Positions 39,303 to 48,973 of a DNA stretch of 63,167 nucleotides are shown here, piece by piece. The notes beneath the pieces were generated by a model, which saw only the letters and a program-made list of their open reading frames with translations, was not told where the DNA came from and made no database searches. The first letter of the stretch is position 1. Each line of letters starts with the position of its first letter. The position numbers and the translations under genes are program-made. Origin of the DNA: Candidatus Jordarchaeales archaeon (GTDB taxonomy: Archaea > Asgardarchaeota > Jordiarchaeia > Jordiarchaeales > Freyrarchaeaceae); NCBI GenBank assembly GCA_038889235.1, contig JAWAHN010000001.1:1027636-1090802 (forward strand). The letters are read 5' to 3'.

Positions 39303-40157
39303 TTACTTACCCGTTCTTGCCGCGAGGTAATTAAAGGTTATCGTGAAGGAAAATGAGATGAACATAAGTATGGATGCCGCAAATGCCGCTGCAGGCCAAA
39401 GATGCTGTTCTACTAAGTCTACTATTAGCACAGGGACTGTCTTAACCGGTCCCATCACAACCAATGTAGCCCCGGTTTCCCCAAGACTTCTCGTAAACGC
39501 CAGTATTGCTCCCGATATTATGCCGGGCCTTATTACCGGTAGCGTCACTGTTGTAAAAGCTTTGAACGGGCTAGCTCCAAGCACTCTCGCAGCTTCTTCG
39601 AGCGATATGTCATAGTTCATGAGCTGAGCATAGACGGATCTTATCACGTAAGGTGTTGTGAAAACAGTGTGCGCAAGTATTATCAGCCAGAGTCCGGGGG
39701 GTATTAGTGAAAGCCCTTTAGCTGACCCCCAAAATAGATAGACTGCAAATCCTAGCGCCGATGAGGGGACTATTAAGGGTACATTCGTCAATGTGTCCAA
39801 AAAGGTTATTCCTCGAACTTTCTTTCGTGCTAAGAAAAATCCTGCCGGCACCCCTACCGCCAAACCGATCATCGTGACTACTGTTGCAATCAGGACGGAG
39901 TTTATTAGGCTTTCAATAAAGTTTCTACTTACGTTAGCCGTGGAATAGAAAAACTGATATTGTACTCCCTCAGTGGGGTCTAGTGTATATGGTGAATAGC
40001 TCCACCACCGCCAAGTGTAGTAAAAAATGTAGAATATCGGGGCGAAAACCACAAAGCACACTACTATGAATGTCAACGCGTACCCTATGAATCTAACCGG
40101 CTTATAAGACATCACTTCATCAACCTTAAGCATTAACCTCGTCACTTTTCCTGGCAA
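39303..40157 (-). CDS. ABC importer permease 2 (CysW/ModB-like)
   Basis: About 285 residues with six membrane segments. The EAA cytoplasmic loop is EEAARVLGASPFKAFTTVTLPVIRPGIISGAILAFTRSLGETGATLVV, typical of sulfate/molybdate/tungstate permeases. TTG at 40157 follows GAGAGGTGG and starts soon after the permease 1 stop. The longer frame overlaps permease 1. Third gene of the binding protein-permease-permease operon. Confidence 0.88.
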   Translation of the reverse strand: MPGKVTRLMLKVDEVMSYKPVRFIGYALTFIVVCFVVFAPIFYIFYYTWRWWSYSPYTLDPTEGVQYQFFYSTANVSRNFIESLINSVLIATVVTMIGLAVGVPAGFFLARKKVRGITFLDTLTNVPLIVPSSALGFAVYLFWGSAKGLSLIPPGLWLIILAHTVFTTPYVIRSVYAQLMNYDISLEEAARVLGASPFKAFTTVTLPVIRPGIISGAILAFTRSLGETGATLVVMGPVKTVPVLIVDLVEQHLWPAAAFAASILMFISFSFTITFNYLAARTGK

Positions 40158-40171
40158 TTCACCCACCTCTC

Positions 40172-41086
40172 TTAAACAGCTCTTGCGAAGGCCGCACCCA
40201 TAATTTTCCTGAAAATAAAGATAGAAACGCACGCTATCCCTACTAATATAATGCTGAGAAAGGCTGCCGGTGTGATCAAGAGCCCTGCTTTCCACTCTAC
40301 GACCAGTATTGGGGCTGTGGTGAACACTCCCGCAACCACTATTGTCGCTCCAGTTTCCCCCAAACTCCTAGTAAAAGCAAGAATTGAGCCAGCAAATATA
40401 CCTGGGGCCATTAGAGGGAGGGTGATCGTCCTAAACCTTGTAAAGCTTTTTGCTCCAAGGGTTTGTGCTGCTTCAGAGTACGCTGGGTCTATGCTTTCAA
40501 GTACAGCGGAAAGCGTTCTCACAATGTATGGAAAAGTAAATGAGACGTGAGCGAGCAAAAGTAACGGTGGGATTCCCAGCACGTTACCTCCTATAATTTG
40601 ATCGAGGCTAAACATTCCAGTGGTTGATCCTAAAAACCCGCTAACCCCCTCACGCGTCCCCCAGAAAATCAGCGTAGCAAATCCTAATGCACTGGTTGGG
40701 GTGGCAAGTGGTATGTTGACCAAAGTGTCCAAGAAGCGGCGACCCGGGATATCTTTCTGAAGGACAAAGGCCACGGGAGTTCCTATAATGACATCTACAA
40801 TAGTGGCATAGAAGGCCAGTTTAAATGAAAGAATCAAGCTCTCTTTTAGCATCTCCCACCTGGTTGAGTGTAAAATTGGGTGGTTGAATACATTATAGTC
40901 TACTTCCCACCAGTCAATTATGATGTAACTTGCGAGGTGTAGTATGGGTGCTAGTAGTAGCACAAATATAGCCAATAAAATGAGTGAATCTTTCAGTATT
41001 ATGAACCACCTGGCGTAAAGGATTTTGTTCGTTATTTTTTCAATAGTAACTCTCGTGCTTGAAGTTTTGCCCTCCTGGTCATTCAT
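40172..41086 (-). CDS. ABC importer permease 1 (CysT/ModB-like)
   Basis: About 304 residues, six membrane segments, EAA loop EAAQTLGAKSFTRFRTITLPLMAPGIFAGSILAFTRSLGETGATIVV. The ATG at 41086 overlaps the binding-protein stop (ATGA) with GGGGTG upstream, so translation is coupled. Two non-identical permeases suggest a heterodimeric channel, as in CysTW. Confidence 0.9.
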   Translation of the reverse strand: MNDQEGKTSSTRVTIEKITNKILYARWFIILKDSLILLAIFVLLLAPILHLASYIIIDWWEVDYNVFNHPILHSTRWEMLKESLILSFKLAFYATIVDVIIGTPVAFVLQKDIPGRRFLDTLVNIPLATPTSALGFATLIFWGTREGVSGFLGSTTGMFSLDQIIGGNVLGIPPLLLLAHVSFTFPYIVRTLSAVLESIDPAYSEAAQTLGAKSFTRFRTITLPLMAPGIFAGSILAFTRSLGETGATIVVAGVFTTAPILVVEWKAGLLITPAAFLSIILVGIACVSIFIFRKIMGAAFARAV

Positions 41087-42240
41087 GCTGCTTGCACCCC
41101 TCTGTTCCGTACGGCATCCCACGTAATTATTGCGAGTTCTAGGATGAACCCAGGAGGTGGAGACAGTATCTTTGAGGGTATTTCGGGGCTTACGCCTCTC
41201 TCGGGGTTGAAAATTGAGGGATCTAATTCAACACTCTTATTGGCTGGCCTAAAACCATACTTTTGAGCGGCTTTTTGTGCTTCCGGGCGCATAAGGTACT
41301 CGTAAAGCTTCTCAGCTGCAAAAACTTGGAGCGGAGTAACCCACGGTGCGTTCAGTATCACAAAAGGATGGTCTGAGAGCAGAACCCCCTCCTCTGGATA
41401 TACCGCTATTAATGAATCACCCCAAACTTGCCTTGCAGCCTTCGACTTTGCAATGACTACGCTTTCATAAACCGCGAAAACAGATATTACGCCAGGTCCA
41501 CCTTCAACGGCCCAGTCGCCGAAAAACCCTGTGCTTTCACCATACTGAACTGCTTCAGCCTCTAGGGCGGCGACCATGCTTTGAACACTCAGGTTTGCGA
41601 AGTCTAGGACAGTTAGCTCGCTAGGCTCCTTGCCTGCGGCGGCAGCAAATTGCAGGAGCACGATCATTGCCCCACTATTCGAGAGGTGAGGATTTGTGTG
41701 GCCATACTTCAATACCCCTGCGCTCCCGTCCGGGTCCCTCATCGCGATGCTTATAAGCTCTTTTATTCCTTTAAACGGATATAGTTGGTAAAAACTATTG
41801 TTCCAAGTAGCCAAGACTATGGGAGAAATTACTAGCGGTCGTATGTTTACTTCATCCGCTATGTTCCATCCGTATATTTCCCTCCACTTTTCATTTAGAT
41901 AAGGAATCCATATCGACGATGCAGGGCTCCATACCACAGGACGTAGTTGTCCATTGACTATTTGCTTAACTGACTCTATACTCCCCATAGCTATAAAATT
42001 GCACTCAACATTTATGAAAAAGGTGCTTTCAAACCATTTCTCGAAACCTTCTTTTACCTCATCAATCCACTTCCTTTTCTCACTACCATAAACAAACGTC
42101 AATTTTACAGTCGGAATAGTTCCCTCAACGTTAACCAGTTTAGCCTGGGAAAACGCATACATCACAAAATAACCGACCATGAAGCCAACGAGAAATACGA
42201 GCAATATGAAAGCAAGGCTGTACCGCCGTCTCCTATACAT
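41083..42240 (-). CDS. Membrane-anchored ABC substrate-binding protein
   Basis: About 385 residues. After RRRR an N-terminal hydrophobic segment (YSLAFILLVFLVGFMVGYFVMYAF) serves as signal or anchor. The mature part has the type 2 periplasmic-binding fold (PTVKLTFVYGSEKRKWIDEV, LRPVVWSPASSIWIPYLNEKW, GHTNPHLSNSGAMIVLLQFAAAAG, YPEEGVLLSDHPFVILNAPWV), closest in feel to the SBP_bac_11 group of oxyanion-binding proteins. Ligand (sulfate, molybdate, tungstate or other) is not decided. ATG at 42240 is preferred to an earlier frame start at 42276. Confidence 0.82.
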   Translation of the reverse strand: MYRRRRYSLAFILLVFLVGFMVGYFVMYAFSQAKLVNVEGTIPTVKLTFVYGSEKRKWIDEVKEGFEKWFESTFFINVECNFIAMGSIESVKQIVNGQLRPVVWSPASSIWIPYLNEKWREIYGWNIADEVNIRPLVISPIVLATWNNSFYQLYPFKGIKELISIAMRDPDGSAGVLKYGHTNPHLSNSGAMIVLLQFAAAAGKEPSELTVLDFANLSVQSMVAALEAEAVQYGESTGFFGDWAVEGGPGVISVFAVYESVVIAKSKAARQVWGDSLIAVYPEEGVLLSDHPFVILNAPWVTPLQVFAAEKLYEYLMRPEAQKAAQKYGFRPANKSVELDPSIFNPERGVSPEIPSKILSPPPGFILELAIITWDAVRNRGVQAA

Positions 42241-42374
42241 CACAACACCATCCAACTCTTGAAATCTATCGCCCAATTACCCTTGTTAGGCATGCCTCTA
42301 AAAACGTTTCTTAGAAATACAAGTAATGCAGGTCCCCTGACTCTATCAAGACTTTTAAACATGACAAGGCAAAG

Positions 42375-43997
42375 TCATCCTTTCTTACACAATATTTTCT
42401 TCCCTTTACTAATTTCTCTTAATATAGCTTCACCATAGCTCGTGTTTTTTCTTAGTTTAATTTTACCCGTTCCATTCGCTTTCAACGTGAAAAGGTATTT
42501 ATCGTCAGCGTAAACATCGACGTTTGCCCCTGCATAATCTTCAGGTAGCGTAATAACAACATGTTTCTTCCTTTCCTCGATCTCCACGGGTACCTCTTCT
42601 CTAGTTGCCGCCCTCTCCCTTTTCTTCTCAGCCTTCCTTATTCTTTCCTGAAAGATGGGAACTACAACCGTTTGTTCGCCAAAAGTATATATCTCGTATA
42701 GCAGTTTGCCAGTTTCAAAGTCTCTCACTTCTATCACGGGTCTCGCAAGGTCTGCTTCAGTCATCCCTGTTGGAACTTTAACTGTGATGTTTAATGAAAG
42801 AACTTGTTGCACTTTTCCATCTTCAATAAAGATAACAGTGTCTATCACTCTGCATATGAGGCCCAAATCCACCCGTCCTATGAACCTCTGAATGGCGTCT
42901 ATAGGCTTAGACGCGTGGACGACACCTACAAGCCCTACTCCTGCAAATCTTAAGTCGGCGAATATCTGGAAGTCCTTTGTCTTCCTAAGCTCGTCGTATA
43001 TACAGTAGTCCGGCCTTACAAGTAGGAGGACGTCTGCGGTTCGTTCCATGTCTCCTCCCAGAGCTGTGTATTGTGTTATCTCCGGGCTAACTTGCAAGTC
43101 TCTTGGCTTCTCAAGTGTCTTGACGATTTTTCCCTGTTTCTGGTAAAACTCTGCTAGGGCACTTGCGAATGTAGACTTCCCCGCGCCCGGTCTCCCAGCA
43201 ATAAGTATTCCCTCCGCCTCCTCCATCAACCTCTTCTTCAGTTTTTCGGAGGGAGCATAGTCGTCTAGTGTCACTTTCAGTATTGGACGTACAGCTGTGA
43301 TCTCCATTCTCTCAGAGAATGGTGGCCTAGTTATAGCTATGCGGTACTCTCTCAGTTGTATAACGGTTGCCCCCTCCTCGTCTATTTCAATAAAACACCT
43401 AGGTGTACTTTTGGCTTCCTCTATTATTTGTGAAGCCAGCTCTTCCAGCTCCGCTCTAGTTAACGGTTTATCTGACAGTTTTTCGAGTCTCCAGTTTCCA
43501 GGGGCCCCACGCTTAGTTAGTGGGGGCACATCTTCTTTTAGGTGAACCGAAAGCGAGTCCTCCAAAAAGAAGTCTTGAATCCTCTTCTTTTCTCTCTTCT
43601 CTTCCTTTATTAGTAGCACATTTATTCCTTCAGCCTCACACATCGCTGCCTGGATGTAATCGCTAGTAATAAGGGTCGCAGAGTGTTTTTCAGTCTCGCG
43701 CCGAATCAGATTGTCAAGTTCTCCTCCAGGAGCTAGTTTTACTTGTTGAAGCGTAGGTCTCTCACCAACGATCTTTATCTTAACCTTCCCATTCTTCTCA
43801 AGCTGTCTGAGCCTTCTCAACTCTTCAAGGCCATGAAAACCCGTTGCTTTGGCCATATTTGCCTGGTGTTCTATTTCAGCCAAAACAACCTGAGGTATTA
43901 TAATCTCGACTTCATCCCCAAACTTTCCAGCTTCAATGTCCCTCGAAATTCCTGAGCCAACAAGCACACTAGTATCCACGACGTATCGTGCAACCAA
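42375..43997 (-). CDS. PIN-domain/PilT-type ATPase with C-terminal RNA-binding segment
   Basis: 540 residues. PIN domain first ([49 protein letters not shown]), then a PilT-like ATPase domain with Walker [21 protein letters not shown] near residue 267 and [20 protein letters not shown], then a Glu/Lys/Arg-rich linker and a small C-terminal beta domain. This is the archaeal PINc-ATPase family, thought to act on RNA or in ribosome-linked processes. Start ATG or GTG shortly after CAACTTTGG; stands alone before uS7. Confidence 0.88.
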   Translation of the reverse strand: MVARYVVDTSVLVGSGISRDIEAGKFGDEVEIIIPQVVLAEIEHQANMAKATGFHGLEELRRLRQLEKNGKVKIKIVGERPTLQQVKLAPGGELDNLIRRETEKHSATLITSDYIQAAMCEAEGINVLLIKEEKREKKRIQDFFLEDSLSVHLKEDVPPLTKRGAPGNWRLEKLSDKPLTRAELEELASQIIEEAKSTPRCFIEIDEEGATVIQLREYRIAITRPPFSERMEITAVRPILKVTLDDYAPSEKLKKRLMEEAEGILIAGRPGAGKSTFASALAEFYQKQGKIVKTLEKPRDLQVSPEITQYTALGGDMERTADVLLLVRPDYCIYDELRKTKDFQIFADLRFAGVGLVGVVHASKPIDAIQRFIGRVDLGLICRVIDTVIFIEDGKVQQVLSLNITVKVPTGMTEADLARPVIEVRDFETGKLLYEIYTFGEQTVVVPIFQERIRKAEKKRERAATREEVPVEIEERKKHVVITLPEDYAGANVDVYADDKYLFTLKANGTGKIKLRKNTSYGEAILREISKGKKILCKKG

Positions 43998-44069
43998 AAC
44001 TTCCTACCTCACCTTAATAATTTAAAAGCGTTTACTTAGATTGAAAAACAAAAGGAGAAGCTATTAGCA

Positions 44070-44648
44070 TTAACGTGCGGAAAGCGCTATTCTCTCTATC
44101 TGGTCTTTCTGTCTTACAGCATAGCTTTTAAGGTCGTTGTTGGCGGCAAGTATGATTTCCTCTGCAAGACACTCATCTATCGTTTTCCTGTTGCCGAAAC
44201 TTTTCTTTCTGGCTCCCTCTGTTAAGAATCTCAGTGCGAGGTCGACACGCCTCATGGGTGCAACGTCACAAGAGGTAAAGTATATTGCTCCACCATAGAT
44301 CAATCTGCTAGTTTCCTCACGAGGTGCAGAGTTCTCTATTGCTCTCACAAGCACTTGTATCGGGTTTTCCCCAGTTTTGAGCTCAATTAGCTTAAATGCG
44401 TTCCTAACAATGTTTAATGCTTTAATTTTCTTCCCAGTATTTTCTCCTGGACGCATGAGCTTATTAGCAAGTCTCTCAACTATCGGAACATTCGCCTTCA
44501 TGAACCTTCTATGCTCATGTCTTCCCCCAGTGTGTGGCACTAGAACTGGTTTAAGACTTATATATTGTTTAAGACCTGGATCCCGTACTTCGATGTTTGA
44601 CGTGTCCCATATTCCAAAAACTTTAATTTTCGTTTCCTCGCCGCTCAA
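44070..44648 (-). CDS. rps7: Small ribosomal subunit protein uS7
   Basis: 192 residues, normal for archaea. [70 protein letters not shown] and [29 protein letters not shown] are the 16S-binding core. Start is TTG with GGAGG upstream. It follows uS12 by 17 bases in the usual str-operon order. Confidence 0.97.
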   Translation of the reverse strand: MSGEETKIKVFGIWDTSNIEVRDPGLKQYISLKPVLVPHTGGRHEHRRFMKANVPIVERLANKLMRPGENTGKKIKALNIVRNAFKLIELKTGENPIQVLVRAIENSAPREETSRLIYGGAIYFTSCDVAPMRRVDLALRFLTEGARKKSFGNRKTIDECLAEEIILAANNDLKSYAVRQKDQIERIALSAR

Positions 44649-44665
44649 AGTTGCGTGTCCTCCCT

Positions 44666-45106
44666 TTACCGTATAGGTTTTTCTTTCTTGCCAGCAAGAA
44701 GCGCTTCGAGGGAGACTCCGTTAACTTTAATAACCTTCCAGCGTATCCCTGGGAGGTCTCCCATGGACCGCCCTTTCCTACCTCCAATACCCTCAACTAT
44801 CACTTCATCGTGTTCGTCCACAAAGAGGAGGGCTCCGTCTCCGGGGAGAAATGCTGTTATCTGTTTTCCATTCTTGGCGAGCTGCACACGAACGGCCTTC
44901 CGTATAGCAGAGTTAGGCTGCCTAGCCTCTATACCTACCTTCTCAATCACTATTCCTCGCGCCTGAGGGGCTCCCATGAGAGGGTCTACTTTAAGCTTAA
45001 GTTTCAAGGCTCTCCTCTTAAAGTATATGCTGCTCCACTTAAACTTCTTACGTTTCTTGGCCAGTGTACGGGCGGCGAACTCGCCTTTAGGTGCCTTTTT
45101 GCCCAT
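44666..45106 (-). CDS. rps12: Small ribosomal subunit protein uS12
   Basis: 146 residues. [52 protein letters not shown] is the decoding-centre region, including the KNGKQ loop and the PNSA motif. First gene of the uS12-uS7 pair. It is 4 kb away from nusA, eL30 and rpoA'', with which it is often contiguous in other archaea. Confidence 0.97.
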   Translation of the reverse strand: MGKKAPKGEFAARTLAKKRKKFKWSSIYFKRRALKLKLKVDPLMGAPQARGIVIEKVGIEARQPNSAIRKAVRVQLAKNGKQITAFLPGDGALLFVDEHDEVIVEGIGGRKGRSMGDLPGIRWKVIKVNGVSLEALLAGKKEKPIR

Positions 45107-45291
45107 CTCTCGTACCTCTCTTCAGAGGTTATCATTATCAAGCTGAGATCATCTACTTAAATACTTGTCGCGTCCTCCCTGTAAGCATGCCATTTAATTA
45201 TAGCAAATAAATGTTAGAGCCCCTCAAAGGGAACAAGGTTTAAAATGTTGCTTTTCCCTCTGTTTTGCAAGTCTCGGAAAAAGGCGGCGTC

Positions 45292-46029
45292 ATGACGGCT
45301 GTGATATGCATGAGTATCAAAATTCATCTAAAAAAAGAATACAATTTTGAGGGGTGCACTTTCATAACAGGATTCCATAGTGCAATAGGCGAAGTAGGCT
45401 ACATCGCTATCAGGCACATTGTTAAAACCCTAAACCCTGAAAGAATAGGTGTAATCGAGACGAAGCTTTTCCCTCCGTTCGTCTGGTTTAAAGGCGACGG
45501 CATTGCGTTCCCTTTCGAGCTCCTTAAGCATGACGACTTCGTCATACTTTTCCCTAGAATTTTACCTCATGGAGATGAGCACAAGGACTTCGCTTTTACA
45601 GTCGCGGACTGGGTTATAAAAGAAAAGTTTAGTAGAGCAATTCTAATAGGTGGGCTTGACAGTCGATTTAGGCAAGAAAATGAACTTTTCAGAGTGGTTT
45701 CTACTAAAGCAGGTTATTCGGAGGCGTTAAAACTTGGCGCATCTTTTTTAGACGAAGAACTAGGCATTTTTGGCCCCTTAGCTCTAATGCTGGCATGCTT
45801 CGAACTAAACAGCTTCCCAGCTGTAGCTATCCTACCCTTTGCTGAGCGAGGCCGGCCAGACCCTAGAGCAGCAGCGGTCGCCGTTGACATTTTAAGAGAA
45901 AAGTATGGCCTATCGGTGAAAAGCGACCCACTAATACAAGATGCGAGGGAAATAGAGGCAGAGATCGAAAAAATATTGAGGCAGCAAGAGAAAGTCTCCG
46001 GCGGCGGAGAAGAAGGAATGTACATTTAA
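45292..46029 (+). CDS. PAC2-family protein
   Basis: About 245 residues from ATG 45292 after AAGGCGGCG. The PAC2 fold pattern is GCTFITGFHSAIGEVGYIAIRHIVKTLNPERIGVIET, PHGDEHKDFAFTVADWVI, AILIGGLDSR, GIFGPLALMLACFELNSFPAVAILPFAERGRPDPRAAAVAVDIL. Relatives of eukaryotic proteasome-assembly chaperone 2; the archaeal role is not known. C-terminal helical tail is Glu/Lys rich. Confidence 0.85.
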   Translation: MTAVICMSIKIHLKKEYNFEGCTFITGFHSAIGEVGYIAIRHIVKTLNPERIGVIETKLFPPFVWFKGDGIAFPFELLKHDDFVILFPRILPHGDEHKDFAFTVADWVIKEKFSRAILIGGLDSRFRQENELFRVVSTKAGYSEALKLGASFLDEELGIFGPLALMLACFELNSFPAVAILPFAERGRPDPRAAAVAVDILREKYGLSVKSDPLIQDAREIEAEIEKILRQQEKVSGGGEEGMYI

Positions 46030-46513
46030 TCACCCACATATCCACTACCGGGAGCAAAGGTAACTTGTCTCCGCCTTACCAAAAGCAAGCTCTTGCTGGC
46101 CACTGTTATTTTTGAGTACCTTTTTCGATCTCCTTGTTGACTTTTGTTTGCCGCCTCGCCCTTTAAAATATCAATTTTTACATTTTTCACGCCACTTCTC
46201 AAACTCACTTTCCCCCCTAAGTGTGTCGTGTGTCTTTCGTCACGGAATCTCATTTTTGTCCCGGAAAGCCGCCGTCTGAATTTTGGCACTATGCGAATAG
46301 TCTGAGGCAAGGCTTCACGGAATCATCTTGCAAGTAATAGTTCTTCTCGTAGTGAAAATGTGTATCGTGAAAGACGAGAAAACGTATCTCTCCCGGCTTC
46401 CAGTCTACTTTTAAGTTAACCTTGTTCGTTAAGTGTGTAAATATCGGGATGAGTTGCTTTCTGAAAGAATTTAAATCCCCTCACTGCTCTACTCATATGT
46501 AGGCGGGTCGTTA
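46030..46513. other. 484-base stretch without a supported gene
   Basis: No convincing coding region. A 94-codon reverse frame (46026-46310) is very basic, lacks a Shine-Dalgarno and matches nothing I know. An imperfect hairpin with 7-bp arms TTCTCGT/ACGAGAA lies near 46335-46382. TATA-like ATTTAAAT near 46469-46476 probably drives the tRNA-Arg gene. A small RNA is possible but unproven. Confidence 0.4.
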
Positions 46514-46648
46514 GGGTCTGTAACCCTGTAAAGGGGGATAAGCTCAGCTTGGATAGAGCGCCGGCCTTCGGAGCTTATCCCGGAGAAAGCCGGAGGTCGA
46601 GGGTTCAAATCCTATGGAAAAAGGGTGGAAATCCCTCCAGACCCGCCA
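46514..46648 (+). tRNA. tRNA-Arg(TCG) with three introns
   Basis: Acceptor GGGTCTG/CAGACCC, discriminator G and CCA encoded (46646-46648). D-arm GCTC...GAGC, anticodon stem CCGGC/GCCGG, T-stem GAGGG/CCCTC. Intron a (about 46523-46541, 19 nt, boundary uncertain by 1-2) lies between the acceptor and D-stem. Intron b (46572-46587, 16 nt) is canonical 37/38 with central helix CTTC/GGAG. Intron c (46610-46631, 22 nt) is in the T-loop with central helix TTCA/TGGA, bulges AAT/AAT and inner CCT/GGG. The spliced tRNA is 75 nt without CCA and folds well. Three introns in one tRNA is rare. Confidence 0.85.
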
Positions 46649-46731
46649 CATTATCTCCCTCTTTATTCAGGTAATCTTCAACTCTATTTCTCACCTCTAC
46701 CCTCCTTAACATGTGATACCATTAGCCAGAA

Positions 46732-47253
46732 GTGGTTGTTATGGTGGTTGGAGGGGTGCTTAGCGGGCAAGAGATACGAAGGCTGATATCAGAGTGCGGG
46801 TTGGTTAAAGAGTATCTAGATTTAGATGTTCAAGTGACCTCTAACGGATTTGACCTCTCTCTTAAAGAGATTTACTCTTTCAGAAACCCTGGGCGCGTCG
46901 ATTTCTCAAACGCGAAAAGAGTGCTGTCGGAAGCTGTTAAAGTCGAGCCTGAAAACTCTGTTTACTTCTTAAAGCCTGGTGCCTACAAGGTGGTGTATAA
47001 CGAGGTGCTATGCCTGCCGAATGACATCATAGCTCTCGGTTTTCCTAGGTCCTCTCTTCTGAGGTGCGGAGTTACTGTGCACTGTGCGGTTTTCGACGCA
47101 GGATACTATGGAAGAAGCGAGTCTTTGATGATCGTAGGCAACCCGCATGGTTTCTTTCTGGAAAAGAATGCGAGAATAGTTCAGCTGGTGTTCTTTAGAC
47201 TTGAGAAGCCATCAGAAGGCTATAAAGGACAATATCTAGGTGAAAACATTTAA
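46732..47253 (+). CDS. dUTPase/dCTP deaminase-family protein
   Basis: 173 residues. LSGQEIRRLISECGLVKEYLDLDVQVTSNGFDLSLKEIYSF, then LKPGAYKVVYNEVLCLPNDIIALGFPRSSLLRCGVTVHCAVFDAGYYGRSESLMIVGN and a C-terminal IVQLVFFRLEKPSEGYKGQYLG fit archaeal dUTPases of the Dut/Dcd superfamily. It would keep uracil out of DNA by hydrolysing dUTP. Whether it also deaminates dCTP cannot be told. Start GTG 46732 or ATG 46741. Confidence 0.88.
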   Translation: MVVMVVGGVLSGQEIRRLISECGLVKEYLDLDVQVTSNGFDLSLKEIYSFRNPGRVDFSNAKRVLSEAVKVEPENSVYFLKPGAYKVVYNEVLCLPNDIIALGFPRSSLLRCGVTVHCAVFDAGYYGRSESLMIVGNPHGFFLEKNARIVQLVFFRLEKPSEGYKGQYLGENI

Positions 47254-47339
47254 CTAGCTTTAAACGAATAAAAAAATCGAAATTACGCGCTCTATTTTCA
47301 ACATTCTTGTGAAAAGTGCCTCTCGGTGGTGAAGTGTTT

Positions 47340-48083
47340 TTGAGCAGAAAGCCACACATGTTAGACATTCAGAGACGTATAGAAGCTGTCGAACTCCTTA
47401 AACTCATGAAAGAACGCTACACTTACAAGGAACTTTGCGAAATCACAGGTCTTCCAGCAACCGTGCTTAACAGATACGTTAAAGGTCACGTGCTTCCCAG
47501 CAGAAGCAGAGCCGAGGAACTCTTTAGCGTTTTCTCAAGAACAATCAACCTTAAAGAAGAGGTCATGGCACGGATAAAATTTGACGAGGGAGGATATTTC
47601 GACAACACTGCACTAATAAGTGATACGCTTCTGCTGAGATTAATAGCAAAAAGAGTCGCCAAAGTTTTTGCAGACAGAGAAGTCACTGCAGTTCTCACAG
47701 CAGCAGTTGACGGGATCCCCATAGCTGTTCATGTCGCAAACGTGCTTGACGCCAGGGTAGCCGTTGCTAAACGAGAGCGGGAGATCGGCGTTAAAAAATT
47801 TCTCGAAGAAAGCTACACCCCTTCGTTCTCAGGCATAGTTATGAGTCTCTATCTTCCCCAAAACGCTTTATCAAGTAAAGACAACGTCCTCATAGTAGAT
47901 GACGTAGTCAGAACTGGAGAAACTCAGAAGGCTTTAATCTCCCTAGTAGAGAAAGCCAGAGGAAAACTTGTAGGAGCCTTCTTCCTAATAGCAATAGGCA
48001 ATGCCTGGATTAAACACGTAAACCTGCCTAGTGACTGCAAGCTCGAAGTTCTAGTAAATCTTGCAGAACCCAAAAATGAGTAG
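47340..48083 (+). CDS. HTH-phosphoribosyltransferase regulator (PyrE-like, GfcR type)
   Basis: About 247 residues. The N-terminal helix-turn-helix is YTYKELCEITGLPATVLNRYVKGHVLPS. It is followed by a PRTase domain with RIKFDEGGYFDNTALISD, AAVDGIPIAVHVANVLDARVAVA and the PRPP-binding VLIVDDVVRTGETQKALISLV. Halophile GfcR, of the same architecture, regulates sugar metabolism. The start TTG at 47340 after GGTGGTGA is preferred to GTG at 47316. Convergent with the inositol-phosphatase gene. It may bind a nucleotide or PRPP as a signal. Confidence 0.85.
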   Translation: MSRKPHMLDIQRRIEAVELLKLMKERYTYKELCEITGLPATVLNRYVKGHVLPSRSRAEELFSVFSRTINLKEEVMARIKFDEGGYFDNTALISDTLLLRLIAKRVAKVFADREVTAVLTAAVDGIPIAVHVANVLDARVAVAKREREIGVKKFLEESYTPSFSGIVMSLYLPQNALSSKDNVLIVDDVVRTGETQKALISLVEKARGKLVGAFFLIAIGNAWIKHVNLPSDCKLEVLVNLAEPKNE

Positions 48084-48092
48084 CCTCTTTCC

Positions 48093-48887
48093 CTATTTAC
48101 CCCGCAATATGCTACATATCTTCTCATGAAGGACTCTATTCCCTGCAGCTATTATGCTCCATCGCTCGCTCAAATCTATCTTGCCTTTAATCTCTTTTCC
48201 ATTCTCGTCCGTTATGATTCCTCCCGCCTCCTCTAGAATGACCTTTGCGCCCAGAAAACTCTCACAGGTTAGCACACCTCTTATGTCGACAAACGCATCG
48301 AGCCCTCCGTGAGCCACATAAGATATCTCCAGGGCGTTAGTCCCTATCTTCCTAATCTTCTTCACGGATTTTATTAACGGGAGAACCTTGTCCAGCATGT
48401 TTTTATCGGGGAAGTCTAAATCAACTCCTATTACTGCCTCACGCGGCTCCATAACACTAGATACTCTAATGCGTTTACCGTTTAGGAACGCCCCCACTCC
48501 TCTAACTCCCACATATATGTCCCCAGAAATCAAATTTTTAACCATACCTATATTCACTTTCTCAATGTACGGCTCATCTGCCACAGCAATAGAGACGGAG
48601 CAAACTCCAATCTTCCTAAGGAAGTTCGTTGAACCGTCAACAGGATCCAGTATGAAGAAAGGTCCTTCTCCCCTTATCTCCCCCTCTTCCTCAGCAAAGA
48701 AGGCAGCGTTCGGTAAGCGTTCCTTAATTTCATTAATAAGAAATTTTTCAGCTGTTATGTCGAACGCCCTAGTTTCATCACCTTTAACGTTAAAACCTAA
48801 AAGGCCCCCCTCATCCCGCCACTCACTTAGCAACTTTTCCCTAAGTCTCTCTAAAATATCATCGAGGAAAATTACAAGTTCTTCCAC
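48093..48887 (-). CDS. Inositol monophosphatase/archaeal FBPase family protein
   Basis: 264 residues. Metal-site motifs are visible: FFAEEEGEIRGEGPFFILDPVDGSTNF and FVDIRGVLTCESFLGAKVILEEAGGII, where the acidic D.VDGS core and the WD-like D in FVDIRG bind two or three Mg. These enzymes hydrolyse inositol-1-phosphate and often fructose-1,6-bisphosphate. Start ATG after GTGGAAG. Lies between the PRTase gene and nusA, in the gap that separates nusA from uS12. Confidence 0.9.
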   Translation of the reverse strand: MEELVIFLDDILERLREKLLSEWRDEGGLLGFNVKGDETRAFDITAEKFLINEIKERLPNAAFFAEEEGEIRGEGPFFILDPVDGSTNFLRKIGVCSVSIAVADEPYIEKVNIGMVKNLISGDIYVGVRGVGAFLNGKRIRVSSVMEPREAVIGVDLDFPDKNMLDKVLPLIKSVKKIRKIGTNALEISYVAHGGLDAFVDIRGVLTCESFLGAKVILEEAGGIITDENGKEIKGKIDLSERWSIIAAGNRVLHEKICSILRGK

Positions 48888-48973
48888 CTACAATCGCCTC
48901 CAGCAAGGGAAAGTCAAAGTTTTTCAAACAAGTTTTGGAGGGTTGTTTCTCAGAGAATAATTTGGTGATGTCT

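Noticed and set aside
46026-46310. Basic 94-residue reverse frame
   Set aside because: No Shine-Dalgarno, no recognisable motif, unnatural composition with many Arg and Lys; more likely chance.
46502-46647. Alternative tRNA-Arg acceptor stem GGCGGGT/ACCCGCC
   Set aside because: It would leave the T-stem unpaired; GGGTCTG/CAGACCC directly follows the T-stem and gives a discriminator and CCA.
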